This document shows, in pieces, positions 10,970 to 18,662 of a stretch of DNA of 49,056 nt. The number at the start of each line of letters is the position of its first letter. Position 1 is the stretch's first letter. The DNA is taken from contig JBBIQS010000060.1 in NCBI GenBank assembly GCA_037442205.1, positions 1 to 49,056 on the forward strand. Direction: 5' to 3'. This stretch comes from JBBIQS01 sp037442205 (GTDB taxonomy: Bacteria > Myxococcota > Myxococcia > Myxococcales > UBA5297). The notes under the pieces were generated by a model. The model saw nothing but the letters and a program-made list of their open reading frames with translations. It was not told where the DNA came from and did no database searches. The position numbers were made by a program, and so were the translations under genes.

Positions 10970-11127
10970 CGGGCAGGCCAAGGGCGCACCAGGCCGCCGG
11001 CGCCCTCCCCCGGGCAGGCGGTCGTTCGCTTTGGAACGAGGTCGACTTCTCAACGCCCTTCCACAGGGGCCGATCTCTCTGCGGGCGAGGCGGTCGAGCA
11101 GGGCTCGCGGCGATGTGCATTTCAGGG

Positions 11128-11139
11128 TGCACTGGCAGT
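11128..11139 (+). promoter_or_regulatory. Palindromic 12-mer upstream of the inositol-lipid operon
   Basis: TGCACTGGCAGT, embedded in the perfect odd-centred palindrome GCACTGGCAGTGC. It repeats the element in the nrdJ leader in opposite orientation. Possible regulator site. Confidence 0.25.
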
Positions 11140-11198
11140 GCGTGCCGCACCGCGCTTAACGCGCCTCGGCGCGCTCTCTCGGGCGGCGCGCAATTCGA

Positions 11199-11228
11199 TT
11201 GACTGCCCGCTCCCTTTGGACCTACATC
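11199..11228 (+). promoter_or_regulatory. Possible promoter of the inositol-lipid operon
   Basis: TTGACT (11199-11204), an 18-base spacer and TACATC (11223-11228). It would give a leader of about 40 bases to ATG 11276. The match is moderate, and no better pair was seen in this gap. Confidence 0.35.
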
Positions 11229-11275
11229 GTTGCGTTTTCAACGGCCGGATTCTTTCAAATTTCGAGGTTTGGCAA

Positions 11276-12583
<1,308 letters not shown>

Positions 12584-12586
12584 CCG

Positions 12587-13360
12587 ATGGGCGATCCGGC
12601 GCAGCTGGGGATCGTGATCCACGCCGGGCTGGCGGTGCTGTCCATGGCGGCCTTCGCCGTGGCGCGCCCGCCGACCCGCGCGCGGCTGGCTGGCCGTTCG
12701 GCACTCTTCCGGTTCGCCGGTGGCTGGGCCTACTGGGCGACGAGCCCGCTGCTCAAGCTCAGCTGCGTCCTGGGGATCTCGGCGACCGGCCTGACGGTCA
12801 TCGGGATGTGCCTCTCGATGGCGGCCGGGCTCGCAGCTGCGCAGGCGTGGTGGGGCCTGGCCGGCCTGCTGCTGGTCTGGTCGGGGTTCTGCGACATGCT
12901 CGACGGCGAGTTGGCTCGCTCGACCGGGACGGCGCGGCCGGAAGGGGCCTTCCTCGACTCGACCCTCGACCGGGTGGGCGAGACGGCGCTGCTGCTGGGC
13001 GTGGCGGCCGGCATGGCGACCAAGTTGGACGCGGTGGTGGTGGCCGCGGCGCTGGCCACATCGCTGATGGTCAGCTACGCCCGGGCCCGTGGCGAGGGTC
13101 TGCGGGTCGACTGCCCGAGCGGCGGCCTGGAGCGGCCGCACCGCCTGGCCGTCTTCATCACGATCCTGCTGGTGGCCGCCTTCCTGGAGCCTGAGCAGGC
13201 TCGGCGGGCGATCCTCTGGGCCTGCGCTCTGGTGGCGGCCGGCGCCGGAGTGACGGCCGCCGGACGGATCCTGGCCATTCGCGCTATTCTGCGCCGCACT
13301 CCGGCTGCGGCCGGCCAGTCCCAAGGAGCGACCGAGGCGAAGCTGCCTGCCGCTCCCTAG
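12587..13360 (+). CDS. CDP-alcohol phosphatidyltransferase, likely phosphatidylinositol-phosphate synthase
   Basis: An integral membrane enzyme of 257 aa that should transfer a phosphatidyl group from CDP-diacylglycerol to an alcohol. The full family signature D-x2-D-G-x2-A-R-x8-G-x3-D-x3-D is present, with Asp103, Asp106, Gly107, Ala110, Arg111, Gly120, Asp124 and Asp128. Several hydrophobic helices surround it. The acceptor cannot be read from the motif. Direct linkage to inositol-3-phosphate synthase and a PimA-like gene suggests inositol phosphate, as in actinobacterial PIP synthase. The gene lies 3 bases after ino1 and 8 bases before the glycosyltransferase. Alternatives are a PgsA- or PssA-like role. 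Confidence 0.85.
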   Translation: MGDPAQLGIVIHAGLAVLSMAAFAVARPPTRARLAGRSALFRFAGGWAYWATSPLLKLSCVLGISATGLTVIGMCLSMAAGLAAAQAWWGLAGLLLVWSGFCDMLDGELARSTGTARPEGAFLDSTLDRVGETALLLGVAAGMATKLDAVVVAAALATSLMVSYARARGEGLRVDCPSGGLERPHRLAVFITILLVAAFLEPEQARRAILWACALVAAGAGVTAAGRILAIRAILRRTPAAAGQSQGATEAKLPAAP

Positions 13361-13368
13361 AGCGACCG

Positions 13369-14466
13369 ATGCGCGTCTGCCTCATCACTCCCTACGATCT
13401 GAGCGCCGACGGAGGCGTCAACGCGCACTGCCGCGGGCTCGCCGAAGCGCTGCGCCGGCGCGGCGACGAGGTGGTGGTCCTCGGCCCCGGCAGCGGAGCG
13501 GTCCCCGCAGGCTGTCACGGATTGCCCGGAGTCGTTCCCGTTCCCGCCAACGGCTCGACCGCGCGCATCGGGCTGCTGATTCGTCCCTCCAAGGTCCTCG
13601 ACTTCCTGGCGCGGGGGCGCTTTGAGCTCGTCCACCTCCACGAGCCGCTGGTGCCCGGGCCGGCGCGGATGGCGCTCGAGCGCTCGACGCTGCCCAAGGT
13701 GGCGACGTTTCACGCCTACGCCGAGCGCGAGGGGGCGCTGTCGCTACGGCTGCGCAAGCTGGCGGCCGGGCCGCTGAGCAGGGTAGGGCGGGCGATCGCG
13801 GTTTCCAAGCCGGCGGCGGCGCACCTCGGCAAGATCTGGCCGGGCCCGGTCTCGATCATCCCCAACGGACTGACCACCGCCTCCTTCGCCGGCGAGCGGG
13901 AAGAGCGGAGCGGCGGGCCGATCCGGGTGCTGTTCGTCGGGCGCTTCGGCGAGCCGCGCAAGGGGCTGCCGGTGCTGCTCGAGGCGGCGGAGATCCTGGC
14001 TGCTCGCGGACTGCGGCTGGACCTGGCGATCGCCGGCGGCGGGCCGCGGGAGAAGTTCGAGGCCCGGGCGGCGAAGGTGGGAGTGAAGTTCCTGGGCCGG
14101 CTCGACGACGCGGCGCTGGCGCGCGCCTACCGGAGCAGCGACCTGTTCTGCGCCCCGTCGCTGGGAGGCGAGAGCTTCGGGATCGTGCTGGCCGAGGCGA
14201 TGGCCGCCGGCTGCCCGGTGGTGGCGAGCGATCTTCCGGGATACACCGAGGCCTCGGCTGGCGCGGCCGAGCTCTTCCACACCGGCGACGCCCAGGCCTT
14301 GGCCGCGGTGCTGCAGCGGCTCGCCGTCGACGAGGAAGCGCGCAGGCGGCTGGCGGAGAAGGGTCGGGCGCGCGCCGCCGAGCTCGACTGGGATCGGCTG
14401 GCCGGTCAGATCCGCGCTCTCTATCAGGAGCTGCTGGCGGCGCCGGCAGCGGAGGCAATGGCGTGA
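13369..14466 (+). CDS. GT4 glycosyltransferase resembling PimA (phosphatidylinositol mannosyltransferase)
   Basis: A 365-aa GT-B retaining glycosyltransferase. The N-terminal half matches my memory of mycobacterial PimA at several phrases: DGGVNAHCRGLAEAL (glycine loop), NGSTARI, LVHLHEP and VATFHA. The C-terminal half has the nucleotide-sugar E-x7-E motif at Glu268 and Glu276 in GGESFGIVLAEAMAAGCPVV. It has no signal peptide; it should act on the inner leaflet as a peripheral enzyme. The predicted reaction is addition of mannose, or another hexose, to phosphatidylinositol. The stop overlaps the next start by 4 bases (GTGA), indicating translational coupling. The sugar donor is not determined by sequence. 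Confidence 0.85.
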   Translation: MRVCLITPYDLSADGGVNAHCRGLAEALRRRGDEVVVLGPGSGAVPAGCHGLPGVVPVPANGSTARIGLLIRPSKVLDFLARGRFELVHLHEPLVPGPARMALERSTLPKVATFHAYAEREGALSLRLRKLAAGPLSRVGRAIAVSKPAAAHLGKIWPGPVSIIPNGLTTASFAGEREERSGGPIRVLFVGRFGEPRKGLPVLLEAAEILAARGLRLDLAIAGGGPREKFEARAAKVGVKFLGRLDDAALARAYRSSDLFCAPSLGGESFGIVLAEAMAAGCPVVASDLPGYTEASAGAAELFHTGDAQALAAVLQRLAVDEEARRRLAEKGRARAAELDWDRLAGQIRALYQELLAAPAAEAMA

Positions 14467-15182
14467 TCGACGACTACGGCAAGCCCTTCCCCTCGCGGCG
14501 GCACATGCTGCTGTTCCAGCCGCTCTTCAAGGCCTTCGGCAACGCCTGGTTCCGCGCGCGCGCCCACGGGTTCGAGCAGGTCCCCGACCATCGCCCGGTG
14601 ATCTACGTCTGCAAGCACCCCAAAGGTTTTCTCTACCTGGAGACGCTGGCCTTCGGCGCCACCACCGTCTTCAACAGCAAGAAGCGGCCGTTCCGGGTGT
14701 TGGAGAAGCGCAACACCTCGATGCACAAGATGCCGCTGCTCAACCTGATCCGGCAGAACGTCGGGGCCATCGAGGCCACCGAGCCGGAGGCGCTGGCGGC
14801 GATCAAGCGCAACGAGTCGCTGCTGATGTTCCCCGGCGGCGCGCGCGAGCTGTACGGCGAGTCCGACGAGCTGAACTGGGGCGGCCGCACCGGGTTCGCG
14901 CGCATCGCGGCCCTGAGCGGCGCTCCAGTGGTCCCGATGGCCTGGGTCGGCGCCGACCAGCAGCACCCGCTGCGGCTGTCGCTGGGCAAGGACAAGAGCC
15001 TGTGGCTGCCGCTGTTCCCGCTTCCGGTGCCGCTCGACTTCTGGTTCGGCGCTCCGATGGAGCCGCCGAAGAGCACCGACTCCGAGTCGGTGGCGCAGTT
15101 CGCCGAGAAGGTCTTGACCCAGACCCGGGAGCTGCTGCTCCAGGGCCTGTCGCAGCGCCGTCCGATCTGGAGCCTGACATGA
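14463..15182 (+). CDS. Lysophospholipid acyltransferase-family protein 1 (MGAT-like)
   Basis: A 239-aa acyltransferase-fold protein. The usual HX4D region appears as VCKHPKGFLYLET, closer to the diacylglycerol-acyltransferase-like branch (KHPxG) than to PlsC. LLMFPGGARELYGESD supplies the phosphate-binding FPGG motif, followed by GFARIAALSGAPVVPMAWVG. It starts at GTG 14463 inside the stop of the glycosyltransferase and ends inside the start of the second acyltransferase. In context it may acylate the glycosylated inositol lipid, in the manner of mycobacterial PatA; the substrate is inferred. Confidence 0.8.
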   Translation: MIDDYGKPFPSRRHMLLFQPLFKAFGNAWFRARAHGFEQVPDHRPVIYVCKHPKGFLYLETLAFGATTVFNSKKRPFRVLEKRNTSMHKMPLLNLIRQNVGAIEATEPEALAAIKRNESLLMFPGGARELYGESDELNWGGRTGFARIAALSGAPVVPMAWVGADQQHPLRLSLGKDKSLWLPLFPLPVPLDFWFGAPMEPPKSTDSESVAQFAEKVLTQTRELLLQGLSQRRPIWSLT

Positions 15183-15940
15183 CCTCCGTTCGCGAGCACC
15201 AGCACACCCCCAGCAAGCTCGCCCAGACCGAGCTCGACAACCGCCGCTGGTACTACGCGGTCTACGCCAAGGTGGCCGAGGTGCTCTCGCGCTACCACCG
15301 CGCCCGGGTCGTCGGCAGGCCGCCGCCGGGGCCCTGCATCTACGTCACCCACCACGGCAGCGGCTACTTCAATCTCGACGTCATGGTCACCGTGTACCAG
15401 CTCGCCTGGCGCGATTTCTTCGCCGGGACCGGGCCGCAGATTCCGGTGCGGGTCGTCGCCTCCCGCAGCCAGGTCGAGCAGTTCGTGCCCGGGGTGCCCA
15501 AGATCAAGGAGCACTTCGGAGTCATCGACCCGGGCGAAGCCAGCTGCCTGGCGGTGCTGGAGCGGGGCGAGCAGCTGCTGTTGATGCCCGGCGGCAGGCG
15601 CGAGGCGCAGCCGACCAAGAACTTCTACACGCTGCGCTGGGAGAACCGCTTCGGCTTCGTCCGGCTGGCGCTGAAGACCGGGGCGCCCATCGTGCCGCTG
15701 GCGATGGTGGGCGGCATGGAGGCCTACCCCGGCTTCGCCCTGGGAAGCCTCTCCTTCTGGTCGCCGCTGCCGCTCCCGGCGCAGCAGGACATCCTCCTCG
15801 GCGAGCCCATCCCGGTCGAGCGCCAGCCCGAGCGAGCGGAGGACCCCGCGCTCGTGCAGCCGCTGCAGAAGCTCGCCTGGGAGCGGACGCAGGCTCTCTA
15901 CGACCAACTGCGCGCCCAACGAAAGGGACGGCGTGGCTAG
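15179..15940 (+). CDS. Lysophospholipid acyltransferase-family protein 2 (MGAT-like)
   Basis: A 253-aa relative of the preceding protein. Its motifs are VTHHGSGYFNLD in place of HX4D, LLLMPGGRREAQPTKN as the glycine-rich motif, and FGFVRLALKTGAPIVPLAMVGG. I chose ATG 15179 because it overlaps the upstream stop as ATGA; the longer frame to 15002 lies wholly within the previous gene. Two neighbouring, clearly diverged copies suggest two different acyl positions or acyl donors. The stop overlaps the next GTG start by 8 bases. Confidence 0.8.
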   Translation: MTSVREHQHTPSKLAQTELDNRRWYYAVYAKVAEVLSRYHRARVVGRPPPGPCIYVTHHGSGYFNLDVMVTVYQLAWRDFFAGTGPQIPVRVVASRSQVEQFVPGVPKIKEHFGVIDPGEASCLAVLERGEQLLLMPGGRREAQPTKNFYTLRWENRFGFVRLALKTGAPIVPLAMVGGMEAYPGFALGSLSFWSPLPLPAQQDILLGEPIPVERQPERAEDPALVQPLQKLAWERTQALYDQLRAQRKGRRG

Positions 15941-16616
15941 CCCGCGACAAGCCAGCCTGTGGGTGGCCTCGGACTGGCACCTGGGCACCCGCAGCCCGCG
16001 GGTTCACCGGGAGCTGGTGCAGGCCTTCCTGCGCCAGCTGCAAGACAGCGGCGACCGGCTGGTCCTCAACGGCGACATCTGGGAAGGGCTCTTCGAGAGG
16101 GAGCCGCGGGCCAGGCAGGCCCATCCGGCTGTGGTCGCGGCGCTGGACGAGCTGCAGCGCCAGGGCCGGCTCGAGCAGACGCAGGGCAACCACGATCCGG
16201 ACACCGGCGTCCCCGGCACCGAGGTCTCCTGGCCGGGATTGGGGCGCATTCTCATCAGCCACGGCCACGGCGTCGACCCGCTCCACGGCTCGGGCATCGG
16301 CAGGCTCGGCGACACCATCTCCCGCCACTTCGGCTCGCTCCTGGTGGTCCGCGGCGCCGCCCGGGTCGCCAACCTGGCCGCCGAGGCAATCGCCGGCGAG
16401 AAGATGGTGTCTATTTTCCGACAGCGCTGCCTGGAGTCGGTCAGCAAGGGCGGCTACTCACTGGGAATCTTCGGCCACGTCCACCGTCAGTACTACCGGG
16501 ACGGCGACCCCTACGTGAACTCAGGATGGCTCAGTGACGAAAGGCTGGAATACCTGGTGTTGGACTCGAACGGCATTCACCTCCGTGCGTTGAAGGTCTC
16601 GGAGGTGGTCCGATGA
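15933..16616 (+). CDS. Calcineurin-like metallophosphoesterase, candidate lipid phosphatase
   Basis: A 227-aa two-metal phosphoesterase with all five motifs: Asp14-x-His16 (SDWHLG), Asp48 (NGDIWE), Asn86-His87-Asp88 (GNHD), His110/His112 (SHGHG) and His182-x-His184 (GHVH). It is cytoplasmic by sequence. It lies inside the inositol-lipid operon, overlapping the acyltransferase by 8 bases and the TolC-like gene by 4 bases (ATGA). The PIP route to phosphatidylinositol needs a phosphatase, and this is the only one in the operon, so that role is a reasonable inference. A UDP-diacylglucosamine-pyrophosphatase-like or general phosphatase role is an alternative. Confidence 0.85.
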   Translation: MASPRQASLWVASDWHLGTRSPRVHRELVQAFLRQLQDSGDRLVLNGDIWEGLFEREPRARQAHPAVVAALDELQRQGRLEQTQGNHDPDTGVPGTEVSWPGLGRILISHGHGVDPLHGSGIGRLGDTISRHFGSLLVVRGAARVANLAAEAIAGEKMVSIFRQRCLESVSKGGYSLGIFGHVHRQYYRDGDPYVNSGWLSDERLEYLVLDSNGIHLRALKVSEVVR

Positions 16617-17983
16617 AGGCGCTGTTGCTGGCGCTGGCCCTGGCGGTCCCGGCGGCAGCCTGGGCCGCCTCGCCCGAACCGAGGACCATCGACTTCGAGC
16701 AGCTCAAGGCCTTGGCCCGGGTCAACGATCCGCGGGTCAAGGCCCTCCAGGCCGAGGTGAGCCGGATGCGCGGCCTGCAGAGCGAGGCAGACGCCGCCCG
16801 CTACCCGACCATCAGCACCTTCACCGCCGCCGGCGCTCCGGTGCCCGAGGCCATCAACAACCCCAACCAGATCGATTCGGTGACCGAGGCTTCGCGGCTG
16901 GGCAACTGGAACTTCGGACGCTGGGGCGGCCTGCTGCACTTCGACGCCCAGGTGGCGCAGCCGCTCTACACCTTCGGCAAGATCGCCAACTACCGGGCCG
17001 CGGCGCGCAATGGCGTCGAGGCGACCGAGCAGCTGGTGAAGGCTGCCCAGGACCAGGCCGAGCGCGATGCCTGCGAGGTCTTCTGGGGCTTCCAGCTGGC
17101 GCGCGAGCTGCTCTCGGGGCTGGACAGCGCCATGGAGCAGATCGCCGACTCGCGCAAGAAGATCGAGTCGCTGCTGGCGCAGAAGTCCCCGCAGGTCAGC
17201 CGCACCGATCTCGACAAGCTGGACGTGCTGCGGGCCGAGCTGCGCTCTCGGCGCGGCGAGGCGGTCTCGGGGCGCGACGTGGCGCTGGAGGCGGCGCGGC
17301 TGGTGTCCGGCGAGCCGGACGGGCCCCCGGTGACATTGGCGTTCGTCGGCCTGGCCGAGCTGCCGATGAAGCTGCTGCCGATCGAGCGCTACCTCGAGGT
17401 CGCCAAGCAGAATCGGCCGGAGATCGCCGCTGCTCGCGCCGCGGTCAAGGCCCGCCAGGCGCTGGTCGAGGAGAAGTTCAGCGAGTTCTACCCGAACCTG
17501 GCGCTGGTCGGCTCGGTCAACGCCAACTGGTCGAATGCCGCCACCCGCCAGACGAACCCTTTCGCTTACGACCCCTACAACGGCAAGATCGGCGGCCTGG
17601 GACTGGGGCTCCAATGGACCTTCGACATCCCGCAGAAGCAGGCCAAGCTCGAGCAGGCGAGGGCCGATCTGGAGCGGGCCCAGGCCGACGAGTTGCTGGC
17701 CACCAGCGGCGTGCGGCTGCAGATCTACCAGACCTTCGGAGCCCTGAGCGCGGTGCTCGACCGGACGGCCATGCTGATGGAGGAGCGGGACGCGGCGCGC
17801 CGCTGGGCCACCTCGGCCATGCTCGGGTTCGACTCGGGGATGGGCGAGGTGCAGGAGGTGCTGGTGGCCTCGCTGGCGCTGGCCCGGGCCGAGTCGGAGC
17901 TGCTCTTCAGCTACAGAGATGCAAGGGTGCGCCTGTCGGATCTCTCCCGGGCAGTGGGGGCCGACGCGGCGCAGGTGAAGTAG
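16613..17983 (+). CDS. TolC-family outer membrane protein
   Basis: A 456-aa exported protein of the outer-membrane efflux channel family. It has a signal peptide (cleavage near AAWAAS) and two related halves rich in coiled-coil helices: residues 25-230 with VAQPLYTFGKI, and 245-450 with LGLQWTFDIPQKQAKLEQAR. The repeat architecture and length fit TolC-type trimers. It starts at ATG 16613 within the stop of the phosphoesterase gene. Its place before a MlaC-like carrier and an MMPL transporter suggests that it provides the outer-membrane part of a lipid exporter; that is inference. Confidence 0.88.
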   Translation: MKALLLALALAVPAAAWAASPEPRTIDFEQLKALARVNDPRVKALQAEVSRMRGLQSEADAARYPTISTFTAAGAPVPEAINNPNQIDSVTEASRLGNWNFGRWGGLLHFDAQVAQPLYTFGKIANYRAAARNGVEATEQLVKAAQDQAERDACEVFWGFQLARELLSGLDSAMEQIADSRKKIESLLAQKSPQVSRTDLDKLDVLRAELRSRRGEAVSGRDVALEAARLVSGEPDGPPVTLAFVGLAELPMKLLPIERYLEVAKQNRPEIAAARAAVKARQALVEEKFSEFYPNLALVGSVNANWSNAATRQTNPFAYDPYNGKIGGLGLGLQWTFDIPQKQAKLEQARADLERAQADELLATSGVRLQIYQTFGALSAVLDRTAMLMEERDAARRWATSAMLGFDSGMGEVQEVLVASLALARAESELLFSYRDARVRLSDLSRAVGADAAQVK

Positions 17984-18035
17984 CGGGCCGGTGTTGTTGG
18001 GCGGCGCCAGGGCGCCGCGCGTGAAGGAGACCGTC

Positions 18036-18662
18036 ATGATGGCCAGAGTCCTGACGATGGCGCTTGCGCTGGCAGCGGGAACCCCTTGCTGGGCCGCCGG
18101 CAAGGAGCCTCCCAAGGCCGCCGCCCAGAAGGCGGGCAGCGCTCGGCAGGCGCTGGAGGCCGGCGTCGATTCGCTGCGCGAGGCCCTCAAGGCCCACGCC
18201 ACGGCCGAGACGCTGGCCGGTCTGTTCGCCAACGTCTTCGACTTCGAGGAGCTGGCGCGCCTGAGCCTGGGCGACGCCTGGGCGGCGCAGTCCAAGGACG
18301 ACCAGGCCAGATTCGCCGGCCTGCTGCGCGCGGTGATCGAGGCCAACTACCTGCCGCGCCTGGCCACCGCTCCCAGCGACTTCGGCCTGAACGTGGTCTC
18401 CGAGCAGGAGGAGGCGGGGACCGCCACTCTGCGCGTGCAGGCCAGCGGCAAGACCGCCAAGCTGCCCTTGGACTTCAAGCTGCGCCAGGCCAAGGGCAAG
18501 TGGCTGCTCTTCGATACCGTCGTCGACGGGGTCGGCCTGGTGGACACCTACCAGGAGCAGTTCTCGCGCATGATCGCCAAGTCCGGCATGCCCGGCGTCC
18601 TCAAGGCGCTGGAGGCCAAGAAGGCCGCCCTCGACGCGCAGAAAGCGAAGCCCGCTCCGTGA
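18036..18662 (+). CDS. MlaC/Ttg2D-family periplasmic lipid-binding protein
   Basis: A 208-aa exported protein. The signal peptide is the first 22 or so residues (MMARVLTMALALAAGTPCWA). The body has the family phrases VFDFEELARLSLGDAW and VVDGVGLVDTYQEQFSRMI, and a C-terminal GMPGVLKALE helix. MlaC proteins carry phospholipids between inner and outer membranes. I chose ATG 18036, with AAGGAGA 5 bases upstream, over the earlier start at 17991. No mlaD, mlaE or mlaF lies nearby; instead the next gene is an MMPL-type transporter whose GTG start overlaps this stop (GTGA). Confidence 0.87.
   Translation: MMARVLTMALALAAGTPCWAAGKEPPKAAAQKAGSARQALEAGVDSLREALKAHATAETLAGLFANVFDFEELARLSLGDAWAAQSKDDQARFAGLLRAVIEANYLPRLATAPSDFGLNVVSEQEEAGTATLRVQASGKTAKLPLDFKLRQAKGKWLLFDTVVDGVGLVDTYQEQFSRMIAKSGMPGVLKALEAKKAALDAQKAKPAP

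Larger units (their letters stand above)
10695..11275. other. 581-base divergent regulatory region between nrdJ and the inositol-lipid operon
   Basis: No gene supported. It contains the nrdJ promoter, two NrdR-box-like sites, a possible promoter for the plus-strand operon, and one palindromic 12-mer occurring once in each leader. The open frame from 10907 that joins the inositol synthase gene has no start signals and is not coding. Confidence 0.6.

Noticed and set aside
10695..10990. Cobalamin riboswitch in the nrdJ leader
   Set aside because: The enzyme uses B12, so I looked for the B12 box and the conserved ACCTGCC-type segments; neither is present on the correct strand.
10907..11275. N-terminal extension of inositol-3-phosphate synthase
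   Set aside because: The extra 123 codons lack a start signal, read as low-complexity sequence and cover the promoter region; ATG 11276 matches the family start.
17991..18035. Earlier start for the MlaC-like protein
   Set aside because: The 15 added residues would precede and disrupt a normal signal peptide; AAGGAGA points to ATG 18036.
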